Of a stretch of 64,000 nucleotides of DNA, positions 1 to 8,056 are shown piece after piece (within the stretch, counting starts at the first letter, position 1; each line of letters opens with the position of its first letter). Under the pieces are notes generated by a model. That model was given only the letters and a program-made list of their open reading frames with translations. It was not told the origin of the DNA and searched no databases. The DNA comes from Nonomuraea deserti (GTDB taxonomy: Bacteria > Actinomycetota > Actinomycetes > Streptosporangiales > Streptosporangiaceae). The stretch spans positions 1 to 64,000 of the forward strand of contig NZ_SMKO01000019.1 of assembly GCF_004348685.1 (NCBI RefSeq). The letters are read 5' to 3'. The position numbers and the translations under genes were made by a program.

Positions 1-764
1 GGTGCGGGGTGGCGCTGGGCGGCGGTCCGTACCTTCTCGCGGGCCTGCGGAGATCGCGGGCCGGAGGAGGTCTTGGCGGGACGGCGGGCGGTTGGCGCGT
101 TCCAGGGCCAGGTGAAGCGGCGGTGGGTGCCGCGGCGGCGGCCGGTCAGGCGGAGCGAGAGCACGATCGTGGTGAGCACCATCGCGGCGAGCAGCGCGGG
201 CGGGGTGCCCAGGACGTCCAGCGGCGAGCCGTGCCCGGTCTCCGGCCGCGGTGCGGACACGAACGGCCGTTCGGTCGACCGGATCTCGTCGAGCCGCTCG
301 GCGTTCGCCTTGACTAATCGCGGGACGCCGTAGCCGACGACCTTGTCCGTCTCGCGGGTTTTGCGCTTGAGCCATTCGCGGTCGACGTTGGCCTCGATCG
401 TGTGGATCTTCTTGCCGGCGACGCGCTCCACGACGCCCACATGGTCGACGCCCTTGTAACTCTTGCCGCCGCGCCAGTCGAAGAAGACCAGCGCTCCCGG
501 CTCGGGCTTCCGCGTCCACGCGTCCTGCTTGATGAACCAGGCCGCGTGGGAAGGGGTCCACGCGAATATGCCGACGTAGTCGGTGAGGCCGGCCTTGTCC
601 GCGGCCCAGGCGAGGAACATGTCACACCAGGGCGCGTCGCGATACTGGGTGTCTTGGACGCGATCCGCGTACCACTGACCGAACTTGGTGACCTGGCCGC
701 TCTTCTCCCTGTAGCCGAGTTCCTGCCGCACCGTTTTCAGCAGCTCGTCCGCGATCGGGTCCAG
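1..764 (-). CDS. CHAP-domain amidase with C-terminal membrane helix (3' end cut by window edge)
   Basis: The reading frame begins MDPIADELLKTV and runs off the left edge with no stop, giving about 254 residues. CHAP-type cysteine amidase/endopeptidase features are visible: Cys47 in APWCDMFLAW and His108 in GVDHVGVV, followed by IHTIEANVD. These enzymes cleave peptidoglycan cross-bridges or stem peptides. A hydrophobic stretch (LLAAMVLTTIVLSL) near residues 190-205 precedes an Arg-rich tail, so the protein may be tail-anchored. There is no N-terminal signal peptide. No ATG or GTG fits the conserved start: the frame is closed by TGA just upstream, and a GGGAGG ribosome site sits 7 bases before CTG at 764, so I take CTG as the start. 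A later GTG in ACGGTGCGG would remove conserved residues. Confidence 0.85.
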   Translation of the reverse strand, partial: MDPIADELLKTVRQELGYREKSGQVTKFGQWYADRVQDTQYRDAPWCDMFLAWAADKAGLTDYVGIFAWTPSHAAWFIKQDAWTRKPEPGALVFFDWRGGKSYKGVDHVGVVERVAGKKIHTIEANVDREWLKRKTRETDKVVGYGVPRLVKANAERLDEIRSTERPFVSAPRPETGHGSPLDVLGTPPALLAAMVLTTIVLSLRLTGRRRGTHRRFTWPWNAPTARRPAKTSSGPRSPQAREKVRTAAQRHPA

Positions 765-929
765 GGTGACACCTCCCAGATAACCGACAAATCACGATGG
801 ACTGTAGTAGCGCCATCGCGCGTGCGCGTGTGTCACCGCGAAAGTGTCTTGCTATGAGGCGAAATTTCGACTATGTGGCCCTCGGGACTTTTGAGGCTGG
901 TGAGGCTCCTGGGACTCCTGCTGCGAAGA

Positions 930-1700
930 TCAGGAACCCGCGCCCACGCGGTAGACGCTCACATCTCCGGCGCCCGGCGCGACGACGTCGGCCACGATCA
1001 CGGTCACGTTGTCGGGCGAGCCGCCCTCGTTGGCCAGATCTATCAACCGCTGGACGGCCGCGCCCGGGTCTGCCACCGTGGTCAGCACCTCGTGCAGGAC
1101 CTCGGGCCCGAGCACGGTCGTGAGCCCGTCGGAGCAGAGGAGGTAGCGATCATCAGGCTCGGCTTCGCGCAGCGCCATGTCCGGCTCCGCCCTGCCCTCG
1201 CTGCCCAGCACCCGCAGCACCATCGAGCGCCTGGGGTGCACGGCCGCTTGATCCTCCGTTATCCGCCCTTCGTCCACCATCGACTGCACAAGTGTGTGAT
1301 CCTTGGTCATCTGGTAGAGAGCGCCGTCGCGAAGCAGATATCCGCGGGAGTCACCAAGATGAGCCAGGGCGAACCGGTAGCCGTCCCACAGCATGGCGGT
1401 CACCGTGGTCCCCATCCCCCTGCGGGCGGGGTCGATGTCGGCCAGCTCGACCAGCCTGCGGGCCGCCTCGTGCACGGCGCCTTCCAGCGCCCCCTCCAGG
1501 TCGGCGCCCGTCTCGGGAAGCGTGGCATCCAGCTCCCGCATGACGGCGATCGCCGCCGAACTCGCCAGCTCACCGGCGGCGTGCCCACCCATCCCGTCAG
1601 CCACCACGAGCAACCGGCCACTCGCATAGCCGGAATCCTCGTTCTGCTCCCTGCGGCGGCCCACGTCTGATCCGGCGGCATAGCGGATGTTGTGCTTCAT
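930..1700 (-). CDS. PP2C-family Ser/Thr protein phosphatase
   Basis: This 256-residue protein is a metal-dependent PP2C phosphatase that would remove phosphate from Ser/Thr (and some Tyr) of proteins. It shows the family landmarks: RREQNED near residues 16-22, VADGMGGHAAGE with the metal-binding Asp35-Gly36, GDSRGYLL, the SDGLT block and GSPDNVTVIVAD near the C terminus. The C-terminal membrane anchor and sensor of PstP-type enzymes are missing, so it is a cytosolic catalytic domain only. It is divergent from the methyltransferase gene, 75 bases away, and a Ser/Thr kinase lies 2.2 kb off, which is a possible kinase/phosphatase pairing by inference only. Confidence 0.93.
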   Translation of the reverse strand: MKHNIRYAAGSDVGRRREQNEDSGYASGRLLVVADGMGGHAAGELASSAAIAVMRELDATLPETGADLEGALEGAVHEAARRLVELADIDPARRGMGTTVTAMLWDGYRFALAHLGDSRGYLLRDGALYQMTKDHTLVQSMVDEGRITEDQAAVHPRRSMVLRVLGSEGRAEPDMALREAEPDDRYLLCSDGLTTVLGPEVLHEVLTTVADPGAAVQRLIDLANEGGSPDNVTVIVADVVAPGAGDVSVYRVGAGS

Positions 1701-1729
1701 ACCCAGCAGTAAATCATTGGTTGAAAGAC

Positions 1730-1762
1730 TTCACAAGCAGATGCGCTGAAGACTCTTGTGAA
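1730..1762. promoter_or_regulatory. Inverted repeat between phosphatase and methyltransferase genes
   Basis: Perfect 8-base arms TTCACAAG (1730-1737) and CTTGTGAA (1755-1762) are separated by 17 bases, just upstream of the methyltransferase ATG at 1776. The element lies in the 75-base divergent gap. It may be an operator, perhaps for the helix-turn-helix head of the methyltransferase itself. That assignment is an inference. Confidence 0.4.
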
Positions 1763-1775
1763 CTACTGTGGCCCC

Positions 1776-3851
1776 ATGAGCCACGACCCGACCGTCAACG
1801 CCGGGGACATCGCCCGGCTCGCCGGTGTCGGGCGTGCCGCGGTGAGCAACTGGCGCCGCCGCCACGACGACTTCCCCCACCCCGTCGGGGGCACCGCCAA
1901 CCAGCCGCTGTTCTCGCTGCGGCAGGTCGAGTCCTGGCTGCGCCGCTACGGGAAGTCCTACCAGGTCTCCCTGGGAGATCGGGTGTGGCAACGCCTGAAA
2001 GCCGCCGGCGATTTGCGGCTGGGCGAGCTGGTGGCCCAGGCCGGGGTGCTTCTGACCCGCCATGCGCAGGCCACCCTCCCCCGCCCTGCCGCGGGAAGTC
2101 ACGCTCCCGGCCCCGACGGCGGCCGGGCCATGGACGGGCGAACCGGCGACGGGCAAGCCGGCCACGGGGAAGCCAAGGACGGGCGAACCGGGGACGGGCG
2201 AACAGGGGACGGGCGGGCCAGAGACGGACGAGCCGGTGGCTCGCACACCGGGGACCCGCGAACCGGTGGCGCGCTTGCCGGTGAGGCCGCAGGGGCGGTG
2301 GGCGGGGACGAACCGGTCGGGCTCGACGTGGAGCTGGCCGAGCTGATCCTGGAGCTGGCCGGGCAGCACGGCCCGCTGACCGCGTACGAGTTCCTGTGTG
2401 AGCGCTACCTCGAAGCTCATTCCAGGCAGCTCTCCGTCACCCGCGACGACGTGGCCGAGCTGATGGTCCGGCTCGTCAGCCCGGACGGCGCGACCATCCT
2501 CGACCCGGCCTGCGGCGTCGGGACACTGTTGCTCGCCCCCGCGCGGCCGGTTCATGGCCCCGTTCATGGTGAGGGCGGCGGCGAGCGCGCGATGCCCGCC
2601 AAGCTGCCCGCCAGGATGCTGGGCCAGGAGCTGAGCGAGACGTCGGCGGCCATCACCGCCTCCAGGCTCCGGCTGCGCGGCATCGAGGCCACGGTCGTGG
2701 CGGGCGACTCCATGCGCCACGACGGGTTCGCCGGAGAACGGGCCGACGCGGTGGTGTGCGACCCGCCGTTCAACGAACGCGCCTGGGGTTACGAGGAGCT
2801 GACCGGCGACCCGCGCTGGGAGCACGGCCTGCCGCCGCGCGGCGAGCCCGAGCTGGCCTGGGTGCAGCACTGCCTCACCCACGTCAAACCGCGCGGCCTG
2901 GTCGCCATCCTCATGCCCCCAGCGGCCGCCAGCCGCAAGGCAGGCCGCCGCATCCGCGCCAACCTGCTGCGCGCGGGCGCGCTGCGGGCGGTCGTGGCGC
3001 TGCCCGGCTCCGACCTGTGGCTGCTGCGCCGCCCCGCGGCGGGCGAGCGGCCGCCGTCCGACGTGCTGATCCTCGACGCCACGGCCGACCTGTCGCTGGT
3101 CGAGCCGGCCTGGCAGGCTTACGTGGAGGACCGTTCCGACCAGACCGTACGCATCATCGACCTGCTGGCCGACGAGGTCGACATGACGCCGGCCCGCCAC
3201 CAGCGGCGTGACGACGTCGGGCGGGCGTTCGCCGAGGCCCGCGACCGGTTCCTGGCGGCCGCCGCCGTGCCGCCCGACCTGAAGGTCCTGGAGCAGCCGC
3301 TCGACCAGCCCGCCACCACGCTGGGCGATCTGATCAAGGAGGGCCTGGTGACCTCCATGCAGGCCCCGCCCAAGATGGTCGCGGACGGGGGCGACATCCC
3401 GGTGCTGACCACCGACGACGTGCTCAACGGCACCTCGCCGTCCGGCCTCACCAGCACGCAGCAGGGGCTGGTCGCGATCCGCCCCGGCGACGTGGTGGCC
3501 TCCTACTCGGCGGTGCGGGTGATCGCCGACGACGGCGCGGTGCTGGGGCCCCACCTGACCCTCTACCGCGGCGACGCCCGGCGGCTCGACCCCGACTTCC
3601 TGGCCGGGTTCCTGCGGGCCGCTGGTGGGCGGGTGACGACCGGCTCCAGCAGGTTCGACGTGCGCCGCACCCGGCTGCCGCGGCTGTCGCTGCGGGAGCA
3701 GAAGGCCTACGGCGCGGCGTTCCGGCAGCTCGCCGTACTGGAGGACGCCCTGCGCGAGACCGCCGCCCTGGGACAGACGCTCATCAGGCTGGGCCTCGAC
3801 GGGCTCGCCGACGGCCACCTGCACCCCCCTGCTCATGGCCTCACTTCGTGA
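1776..3851 (+). CDS. DNA N6-adenine methyltransferase with N-terminal HTH and HsdS-like C-terminal region
   Basis: This 691-residue protein has three parts. Residues 1-60 form a MerR-like helix-turn-helix (ADIARLAGVGRAAVSNW). Residues about 200-430 are an HsdM-type catalytic domain with SAM-binding DPACGVGTLL starting at residue 243 and the catalytic D329-P-P-F. The C-terminal 200 residues (PVLTTDDVL, RPGDVVAS, RFDVRRTRLP) resemble one type I target-recognition half. It should therefore methylate adenine at a specific site without a separate specificity subunit. No nuclease or helicase gene is adjacent, so it behaves as an orphan methylase. A seven-unit Asp-Gly-Arg-rich linker lies at residues 120-154. 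I chose ATG 1776 over GTG 1758 because the conserved HTH begins at MSHDPTVNAG; no strong ribosome site precedes either. Confidence 0.88.
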   Translation: MSHDPTVNAGDIARLAGVGRAAVSNWRRRHDDFPHPVGGTANQPLFSLRQVESWLRRYGKSYQVSLGDRVWQRLKAAGDLRLGELVAQAGVLLTRHAQATLPRPAAGSHAPGPDGGRAMDGRTGDGQAGHGEAKDGRTGDGRTGDGRARDGRAGGSHTGDPRTGGALAGEAAGAVGGDEPVGLDVELAELILELAGQHGPLTAYEFLCERYLEAHSRQLSVTRDDVAELMVRLVSPDGATILDPACGVGTLLLAPARPVHGPVHGEGGGERAMPAKLPARMLGQELSETSAAITASRLRLRGIEATVVAGDSMRHDGFAGERADAVVCDPPFNERAWGYEELTGDPRWEHGLPPRGEPELAWVQHCLTHVKPRGLVAILMPPAAASRKAGRRIRANLLRAGALRAVVALPGSDLWLLRRPAAGERPPSDVLILDATADLSLVEPAWQAYVEDRSDQTVRIIDLLADEVDMTPARHQRRDDVGRAFAEARDRFLAAAAVPPDLKVLEQPLDQPATTLGDLIKEGLVTSMQAPPKMVADGGDIPVLTTDDVLNGTSPSGLTSTQQGLVAIRPGDVVASYSAVRVIADDGAVLGPHLTLYRGDARRLDPDFLAGFLRAAGGRVTTGSSRFDVRRTRLPRLSLREQKAYGAAFRQLAVLEDALRETAALGQTLIRLGLDGLADGHLHPPAHGLTS
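2133..2237 (+). repeat. Seven 15-base in-frame repeats inside the methyltransferase gene
   Basis: Seven consecutive 15-base units of the form GACGGGCGAACCGGG fill this stretch exactly, with substitutions mainly in units 3, 6 and 7. They encode a five-residue repeat close to DGRTG between the HTH and the catalytic domain. The length is a multiple of three, so copy-number change would alter linker length without breaking the frame. Confidence 0.85.
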
Positions 3852-3932
3852 GGCGGGCTCGATCGCCCAACGCCGCGCTCTCTCGCCGTGCTGACGGTGT
3901 AGTTTTTTCCCGATAAGGCGGCAGGAGGGCGA

Positions 3933-4823
3933 ATGGTCATCGGCGACCGCTATGAGCTCGACGACCTTCCCCTGGGGCAGGGCGGCATGGGCGCGGTCTA
4001 CGCGGGCCACGACCGCCACCTCGATCGCCGGGTCGCGGTGAAGCTGCTCAGGTTGCCCAGCGGGCCCGACGAGGAGCTGGAGCGCAGGTTCATCCGCGAG
4101 GCCCGCATCCTGGCCAGGCTGGAGCACCCCGGCGCCCCCGTGCTGTACGACTTCGGCACCCACGAGCAGCGGCTCTACCAGGTGATGCAGTTCATCGAGG
4201 GCGTCACGGTGGCCGACGTGGTCAGCGAGCACGGCCCGCTGCCCGTGCCGTGGGCGGCGGCGATCGCGGCCCAGGCGTGCGCGGTGTTGTCGGCGGCCCA
4301 CGCGCTGTCGATCTGCCATCGCGACCTGAAGCCGACGAACCTCATGCTCTGCCCCGACGGCAGCGTGAAGGTGCTGGACTTCGGGCTGGCCATGCTCCGT
4401 GACGCGGACGTCACCACGTTCACCAGGATCGGCCAGATCCTGGGCACGCCGGCGTACATGGCGCCGGAGCAGATCCAGCACGGCGTCGCCGAGCCGCGCA
4501 GCGACCTCTACTCGCTCGGCTGCGTCCTGCACGAGATGCTGGCCGGACGCCAGCTCTTCACCGGTCCCACCGACTACGTGGTCTTCGAGAAGCAGGTCAA
4601 GGAGCGTCCGCCCGCCCTCCCCGGGCTGCCGGGAGAGCTGGGCGCGCTGCTGGCGCAGCTGCTGGAGAAGAGGCCGGACGACCGGCCCGCGGACGCCGAC
4701 GAGCTCTACGGGCGGCTCGACCCGTTCGCCGTCGGCCTCCCCATGCTGCCGGGCTTCCTGACCAGGGCGCCGAGCCCCGGCCGGATGTACGCCCGGATGG
4801 CCGGCCGCGTGCTCAGCGACTGA
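3933..4823 (+). CDS. Soluble eukaryotic-type Ser/Thr protein kinase
   Basis: The 296 residues are nearly all kinase domain. Visible are the Gly-rich loop GQGGMGAVY, the ATP-binding Lys37 in VAVKLL, Glu56 of helix C, the catalytic loop HRDLKPTN with Asp131, the metal-binding DFG with Asp149, and APEQ. Unlike PknB-type kinases it has no membrane helix or extracellular sensor, so it should act in the cytosol. GGAGGG sits just before the ATG. It follows the methyltransferase by 81 bases on the same strand. Substrates cannot be told from sequence. Confidence 0.93.
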   Translation: MVIGDRYELDDLPLGQGGMGAVYAGHDRHLDRRVAVKLLRLPSGPDEELERRFIREARILARLEHPGAPVLYDFGTHEQRLYQVMQFIEGVTVADVVSEHGPLPVPWAAAIAAQACAVLSAAHALSICHRDLKPTNLMLCPDGSVKVLDFGLAMLRDADVTTFTRIGQILGTPAYMAPEQIQHGVAEPRSDLYSLGCVLHEMLAGRQLFTGPTDYVVFEKQVKERPPALPGLPGELGALLAQLLEKRPDDRPADADELYGRLDPFAVGLPMLPGFLTRAPSPGRMYARMAGRVLSD

Positions 4824-4875
4824 GCAGGGGCCCGGCGCGACCCCACGAAGCCCGCCGGACACCTGGCGGTGCCGG

Positions 4876-4947
4876 GAGAACGCTCTCTTCATAACGCCGA
4901 TTGTTATTCAAGACCCGTTGACAGCGCCGTACGAACGCCTGGAATCT
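4876..4947 (+). promoter_or_regulatory. Probable promoter of the GH1/ABC operon with a secondary operator
   Basis: A perfect TTGACA (-35) lies at 4918-4923. The best -10 is weak (GAATCT at 4942-4947, 18-base spacing). Upstream at 4876-4887 is GAGAACGCTCTC, an imperfect copy of the main palindrome at 4951, placed about 75 bases away, a spacing compatible with a looped repressor. Confidence 0.5.
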
Positions 4948-4950
4948 CTT

Positions 4951-4966
4951 GAGAGAGCGCTCTCTC
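4951..4966. promoter_or_regulatory. 16-base palindromic LacI-family operator
   Basis: GAGAGAGCGCTCTCTC is a perfect palindrome centred just downstream of the putative promoter and about 40 bases before the binding-protein start. Its GAGCGCTC core is the core of the CebR/CelR cellobiose operator (TGGGAGCGCTCCCA) of Streptomyces and Thermobifida. The likely ligand protein is the LacI regulator at 9459, by inference. Confidence 0.75.
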
Positions 4967-4998
4967 CACCTTCCAGTTCCTACCCAGGAGGGTTTCCG

Positions 4999-6297
4999 AT
5001 GACCCCTCGTATCCGGCGGCTCGGCCTGTCGTTGCTCGCCGCGTCCGCGCTCACCCTGGCGGCCGCGTGCGGCGGCGGTGGTGGCGGGGACTCCGCCACA
5101 GAGGCGAGCGCCAACCCCGGCGAGAAGATCAAGCTGACCGTCGACCTCTTCGGCGACTTCGGTTTCAAACCTCTCTACGAGGAATACAAGAAGACCCATC
5201 CCGACATCGAGATCGTCGAGAACGTCACGCAGTTCAACGACCACCACAGCAACCTGGTCAAGCGGCTGGCCACGAACTCGGGCGCGGGCGACGTCACGGC
5301 CGTCGAGGTCGGCTACATCAGCACGTTCACCGCGCAGCCCGCCAAGTTCACCGACCTCAAGCAGTTCGGGCTCGACAAGCGGCAGGCCGACTACCTCGAC
5401 TGGAAGTGGCAGCAGGGTCTGAGCAAGGACGGCTCGCAGGTGCTCGGGCTCGGCACCGATGTGGGCGGCCTGGCCATGTGCTACCGCAAGGACCTGTTCG
5501 AGAAGGCGGGCCTGCCGAGCGACCGCGAGGAGGTGGCGGCGCTCTGGCCGACGTGGGACGCGTACATCGCGACCGGCAAGAAGTTCGCCGCGGCGGACGT
5601 GGCCGGCGCGAAGTTCGTCGACTCCCCCGGCGAGATCTTCCGCGCCATGGTCAACCAGGCCCCCGTCGGCCTGTACGACGCCCAGGACCAGATCATCGTG
5701 GACTCCAACCCCGACGTGAAGAAGGCCTGGGACCTGTCGAACCAGCTCACCCAGGAGGGCCTGACCGCGAAGCTGGCGGCCTTCTCCCCGCCGTGGAACA
5801 CCGGTTTCGCCAAGGGTTCGTTCGCCACGATCATCTGCCCGGCCTGGATGACGGGCTTCATCCAGGAGCAGGCCAAGGACGCCTCCGGCAAGTGGGACAT
5901 CGCGGCCGTGCCCGGCGGCTCGGGCAACAGCGGCGGCTCGCACCTGATGGTGCCGAAGCAGAGCGAGCACCCGAAGGAGGCGGCCGAGCTGATCGACTTC
6001 CTCACCTCCAAGGAGAACCAGGCCAAGGTCTTCAAGGAGGAGGGCACGTTCCCCTCGATCCCGGCGCTCTACGACGACCCTGAGATCCAGAACTTCACCA
6101 AGCCGTTCTTCGGCGACGCCCCCATCGGCAAGATCTACTCCGACGCGGCCAAGGCGCTCAAGCCGCAGCACCTCGGCCCCAAGGAGGCCGACGTCCGGGT
6201 CGCCATCGGCAACGGGCTCGGCCGGGTCGAGCAGGGCAAGCAGACGCCGGACGAGGCGTGGGCGCAGGTGCTCGAGGACGTCAAGAAGATCAAATGA
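4999..6297 (+). CDS. Sugar ABC transporter substrate-binding lipoprotein
   Basis: The protein has 432 residues. It begins with a lipoprotein signal (RRLGLSLLAASALTLAAAC, lipobox LAAAC) followed by a Gly-rich tether, then a family 1 carbohydrate-binding fold (LTVDLFGDFGF..., WPTWDAYIATGKKF, DFLTSKENQAKVF). It captures an oligosaccharide outside the membrane for the two permeases that follow. I chose ATG 4999, preceded by AGGAGGG, over an in-frame TTG at 4918 that is really the -35 hexamer. Its stop overlaps the next start by four bases (ATGA). The GH1 enzyme in the operon suggests a beta-glucoside such as cellobiose. Confidence 0.92.
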   Translation: MTPRIRRLGLSLLAASALTLAAACGGGGGGDSATEASANPGEKIKLTVDLFGDFGFKPLYEEYKKTHPDIEIVENVTQFNDHHSNLVKRLATNSGAGDVTAVEVGYISTFTAQPAKFTDLKQFGLDKRQADYLDWKWQQGLSKDGSQVLGLGTDVGGLAMCYRKDLFEKAGLPSDREEVAALWPTWDAYIATGKKFAAADVAGAKFVDSPGEIFRAMVNQAPVGLYDAQDQIIVDSNPDVKKAWDLSNQLTQEGLTAKLAAFSPPWNTGFAKGSFATIICPAWMTGFIQEQAKDASGKWDIAAVPGGSGNSGGSHLMVPKQSEHPKEAAELIDFLTSKENQAKVFKEEGTFPSIPALYDDPEIQNFTKPFFGDAPIGKIYSDAAKALKPQHLGPKEADVRVAIGNGLGRVEQGKQTPDEAWAQVLEDVKKIK

Positions 6298-7256
6298 GCA
6301 CTCTTCCCCTCGCGGTCACGCGACGGCGCGGGCAGGGCATGCGGCACACCCTCGATGTGAGGGTGTCGCCGTACGCCTACGTGGCGCCGTTCTTCCTGCT
6401 GTTCTGCGCGTTCGGGTTGTTCCCGCTCGTCTACACGGCCTGGGTGAGCCTGCACGAGTGGACGTTGTTGTCGGAGACCCAGACGTTCATCGGGCTGGAC
6501 AACTTCGCGACGCTGCTCGCCGACGGCTACTTCTGGAACGCCACGTTCAACACGCTCTCCATCGGCGTGCTGTCGACGGTGCCGCAGCTCGTGCTGGCCA
6601 TCTGGCTGGCGCACCTGCTCAACAGGCGGCTGCGGTTCCAGACGTTGTTCCGTGTCTCGCTGCTGCTGCCCAACGTCACGAGCGTGGTGGCGGTGGTGGT
6701 GATCTTCAGCCAGCTCTTCGGCCGCGACTTCGGCATGATCAACTGGGTCCTGTCGTGGTTCGGGGTCGGCAGCGTCGACTGGGCGGCGGGCACCGCGAGC
6801 TCGCACGTCGCCCTGTCGGTGATGATCATGTGGCGCTGGACCGGCTACAACGCGCTGATCTTCCTGGCCGCCATGCAGGCCGTGCCGCGCGAGCTGTACG
6901 AGGCCGCCACCCTCGACGGGGCGGGCAACTTCACGCAGCTGCGCAGGATCACCATCCCGATGATCCGGCCGACGATGATCTTCGTGGTCATCGTCTCCAC
7001 GATCGGCGCCATGCAGATCATCGCCGAGCCCATGTTGTTCGGGCAGAGCAGCGGCGGCGGGGGCGGCATCGCCACCGGCGGGCCCGACCGGCAGTTCCAG
7101 ACCCTGGCGTTGTTCGTCTACGAGCAGGGCTTCGCGAACTCGACGTTCGACTTCGGCTACGCCTCGGCCGCGTCCTGGCTGATGTTCCTGGCCGTGGTGA
7201 TCGTGGCCGGCGTCAACTTCCTGATCACCCGCAGGGCGAAGGGAGGACTGGTGTGA
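6294..7256 (+). CDS. Sugar ABC transporter permease (MalF-type)
   Basis: This 320-residue CUT1 permease starts at ATG 6294, overlapping the binding-protein stop. It has about six hydrophobic segments, the first at YAYVAPFFLLFCAFGLFPLV. The cytoplasmic EAA loop that docks on the ATPase is seen as ELYEAATLDGAGNFTQLRRI. It should form half of the membrane channel with the following permease. No ATPase is encoded in the operon. Confidence 0.92.
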   Translation: MSTLPLAVTRRRGQGMRHTLDVRVSPYAYVAPFFLLFCAFGLFPLVYTAWVSLHEWTLLSETQTFIGLDNFATLLADGYFWNATFNTLSIGVLSTVPQLVLAIWLAHLLNRRLRFQTLFRVSLLLPNVTSVVAVVVIFSQLFGRDFGMINWVLSWFGVGSVDWAAGTASSHVALSVMIMWRWTGYNALIFLAAMQAVPRELYEAATLDGAGNFTQLRRITIPMIRPTMIFVVIVSTIGAMQIIAEPMLFGQSSGGGGGIATGGPDRQFQTLALFVYEQGFANSTFDFGYASAASWLMFLAVVIVAGVNFLITRRAKGGLV

Positions 7257-8056
7257 GGCTGCGCTATCTGACCCTGACCGCGGTCGCCTTCTTCTCGGCG
7301 TTCCCGCTCTACTACAGCGTCGTGGTGGCCTCCCGGCACAACTCGGCGCTGGCCGAGGTGCCGCCGCCGCTGCTGCCCGGCGGCAACTTCTTCGCCAACG
7401 TCGCCCGGGTCTTCGACACCGTCCCCTTCGGGCTCGCGCTGCTCAACTCGATCATCGTGGCCGGGTCGATCTCCATCGCGGTGATGTTCTTCTCGACGCT
7501 GGCCGGGTTCGCGTTCGCCAAGCTCAAGTTCCGGGGCAAGAACGCCATGCTCGTGATCACCGTGGCGACCATGATGGTCCCGGCGCAGCTCGGCATCATC
7601 CCGCTCTACATGCTCATGGTGAAGCTGGAGTGGACCGGCACCAACTACGCGCTGATCGTGCCGGCGCTGGTCAACGCGTTCGGCGTGTTCTTCATGACGC
7701 AGTACCTCTCGCGCGCCCTGCCCACCGAGCTGCTGGAGGCCGGGCGGGTGGACGGGTGCACGACATGGGGGCTGTTCTGGCACGTCGTGCTGCCGGCGGC
7801 CCGGCCCGCGGCGGCCGTGCTCGGCATGCTGACCTTCATGTCGGCCTGGAACGACTATTTCTGGCCGCTGGTCGTGCTGAGCCCGGACAACCCGACGGTC
7901 CAGGTCGCCCTGTCGACGCTGGCCAGCGGATACGTCAACGACTACGTGCTGGGCCTGGCCGGAACGGCGATCGGCACGCTGCCGCTCGTTGCCGTCTTCG
8001 CCCTGTTCGGCAAGCAAATCATCGGCGGAATCATGCAAGGAGCTGTGAAGGGATGA
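7253..8056 (+). CDS. Sugar ABC transporter permease (MalG-type)
   Basis: The 267-residue partner permease starts at GTG 7253, overlapping the previous stop by four bases. Membrane segments include LTAVAFFSAFPLYYSVVVAS and later AMLVITVATMMVPAQLGIIP. The EAA loop appears as ELLEAGRVDGCTTWGLFWHV. A longer in-frame extension upstream lies over the previous gene and is not part of the protein. Confidence 0.92.
   Translation: MRLRYLTLTAVAFFSAFPLYYSVVVASRHNSALAEVPPPLLPGGNFFANVARVFDTVPFGLALLNSIIVAGSISIAVMFFSTLAGFAFAKLKFRGKNAMLVITVATMMVPAQLGIIPLYMLMVKLEWTGTNYALIVPALVNAFGVFFMTQYLSRALPTELLEAGRVDGCTTWGLFWHVVLPAARPAAAVLGMLTFMSAWNDYFWPLVVLSPDNPTVQVALSTLASGYVNDYVLGLAGTAIGTLPLVAVFALFGKQIIGGIMQGAVKG

Noticed and set aside
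930-4823. A complete Pgl or BREX phage-defence system
   Set aside because: Only a methylase and a small kinase are present; no PglZ phosphatase-like, PglY ATPase or BrxL-type gene is found.
1731-4892. A 1053-residue open frame antisense to the methyltransferase and kinase genes
   Set aside because: It is fully antisense to two genes with intact motifs and is His/Arg/Gly-rich, typical of a high-GC shadow frame.
6458-7252. Upstream extension of the second permease
   Set aside because: It is out of frame with, and fully over, the first permease; the GTG at 7253 gives the usual four-base overlap.
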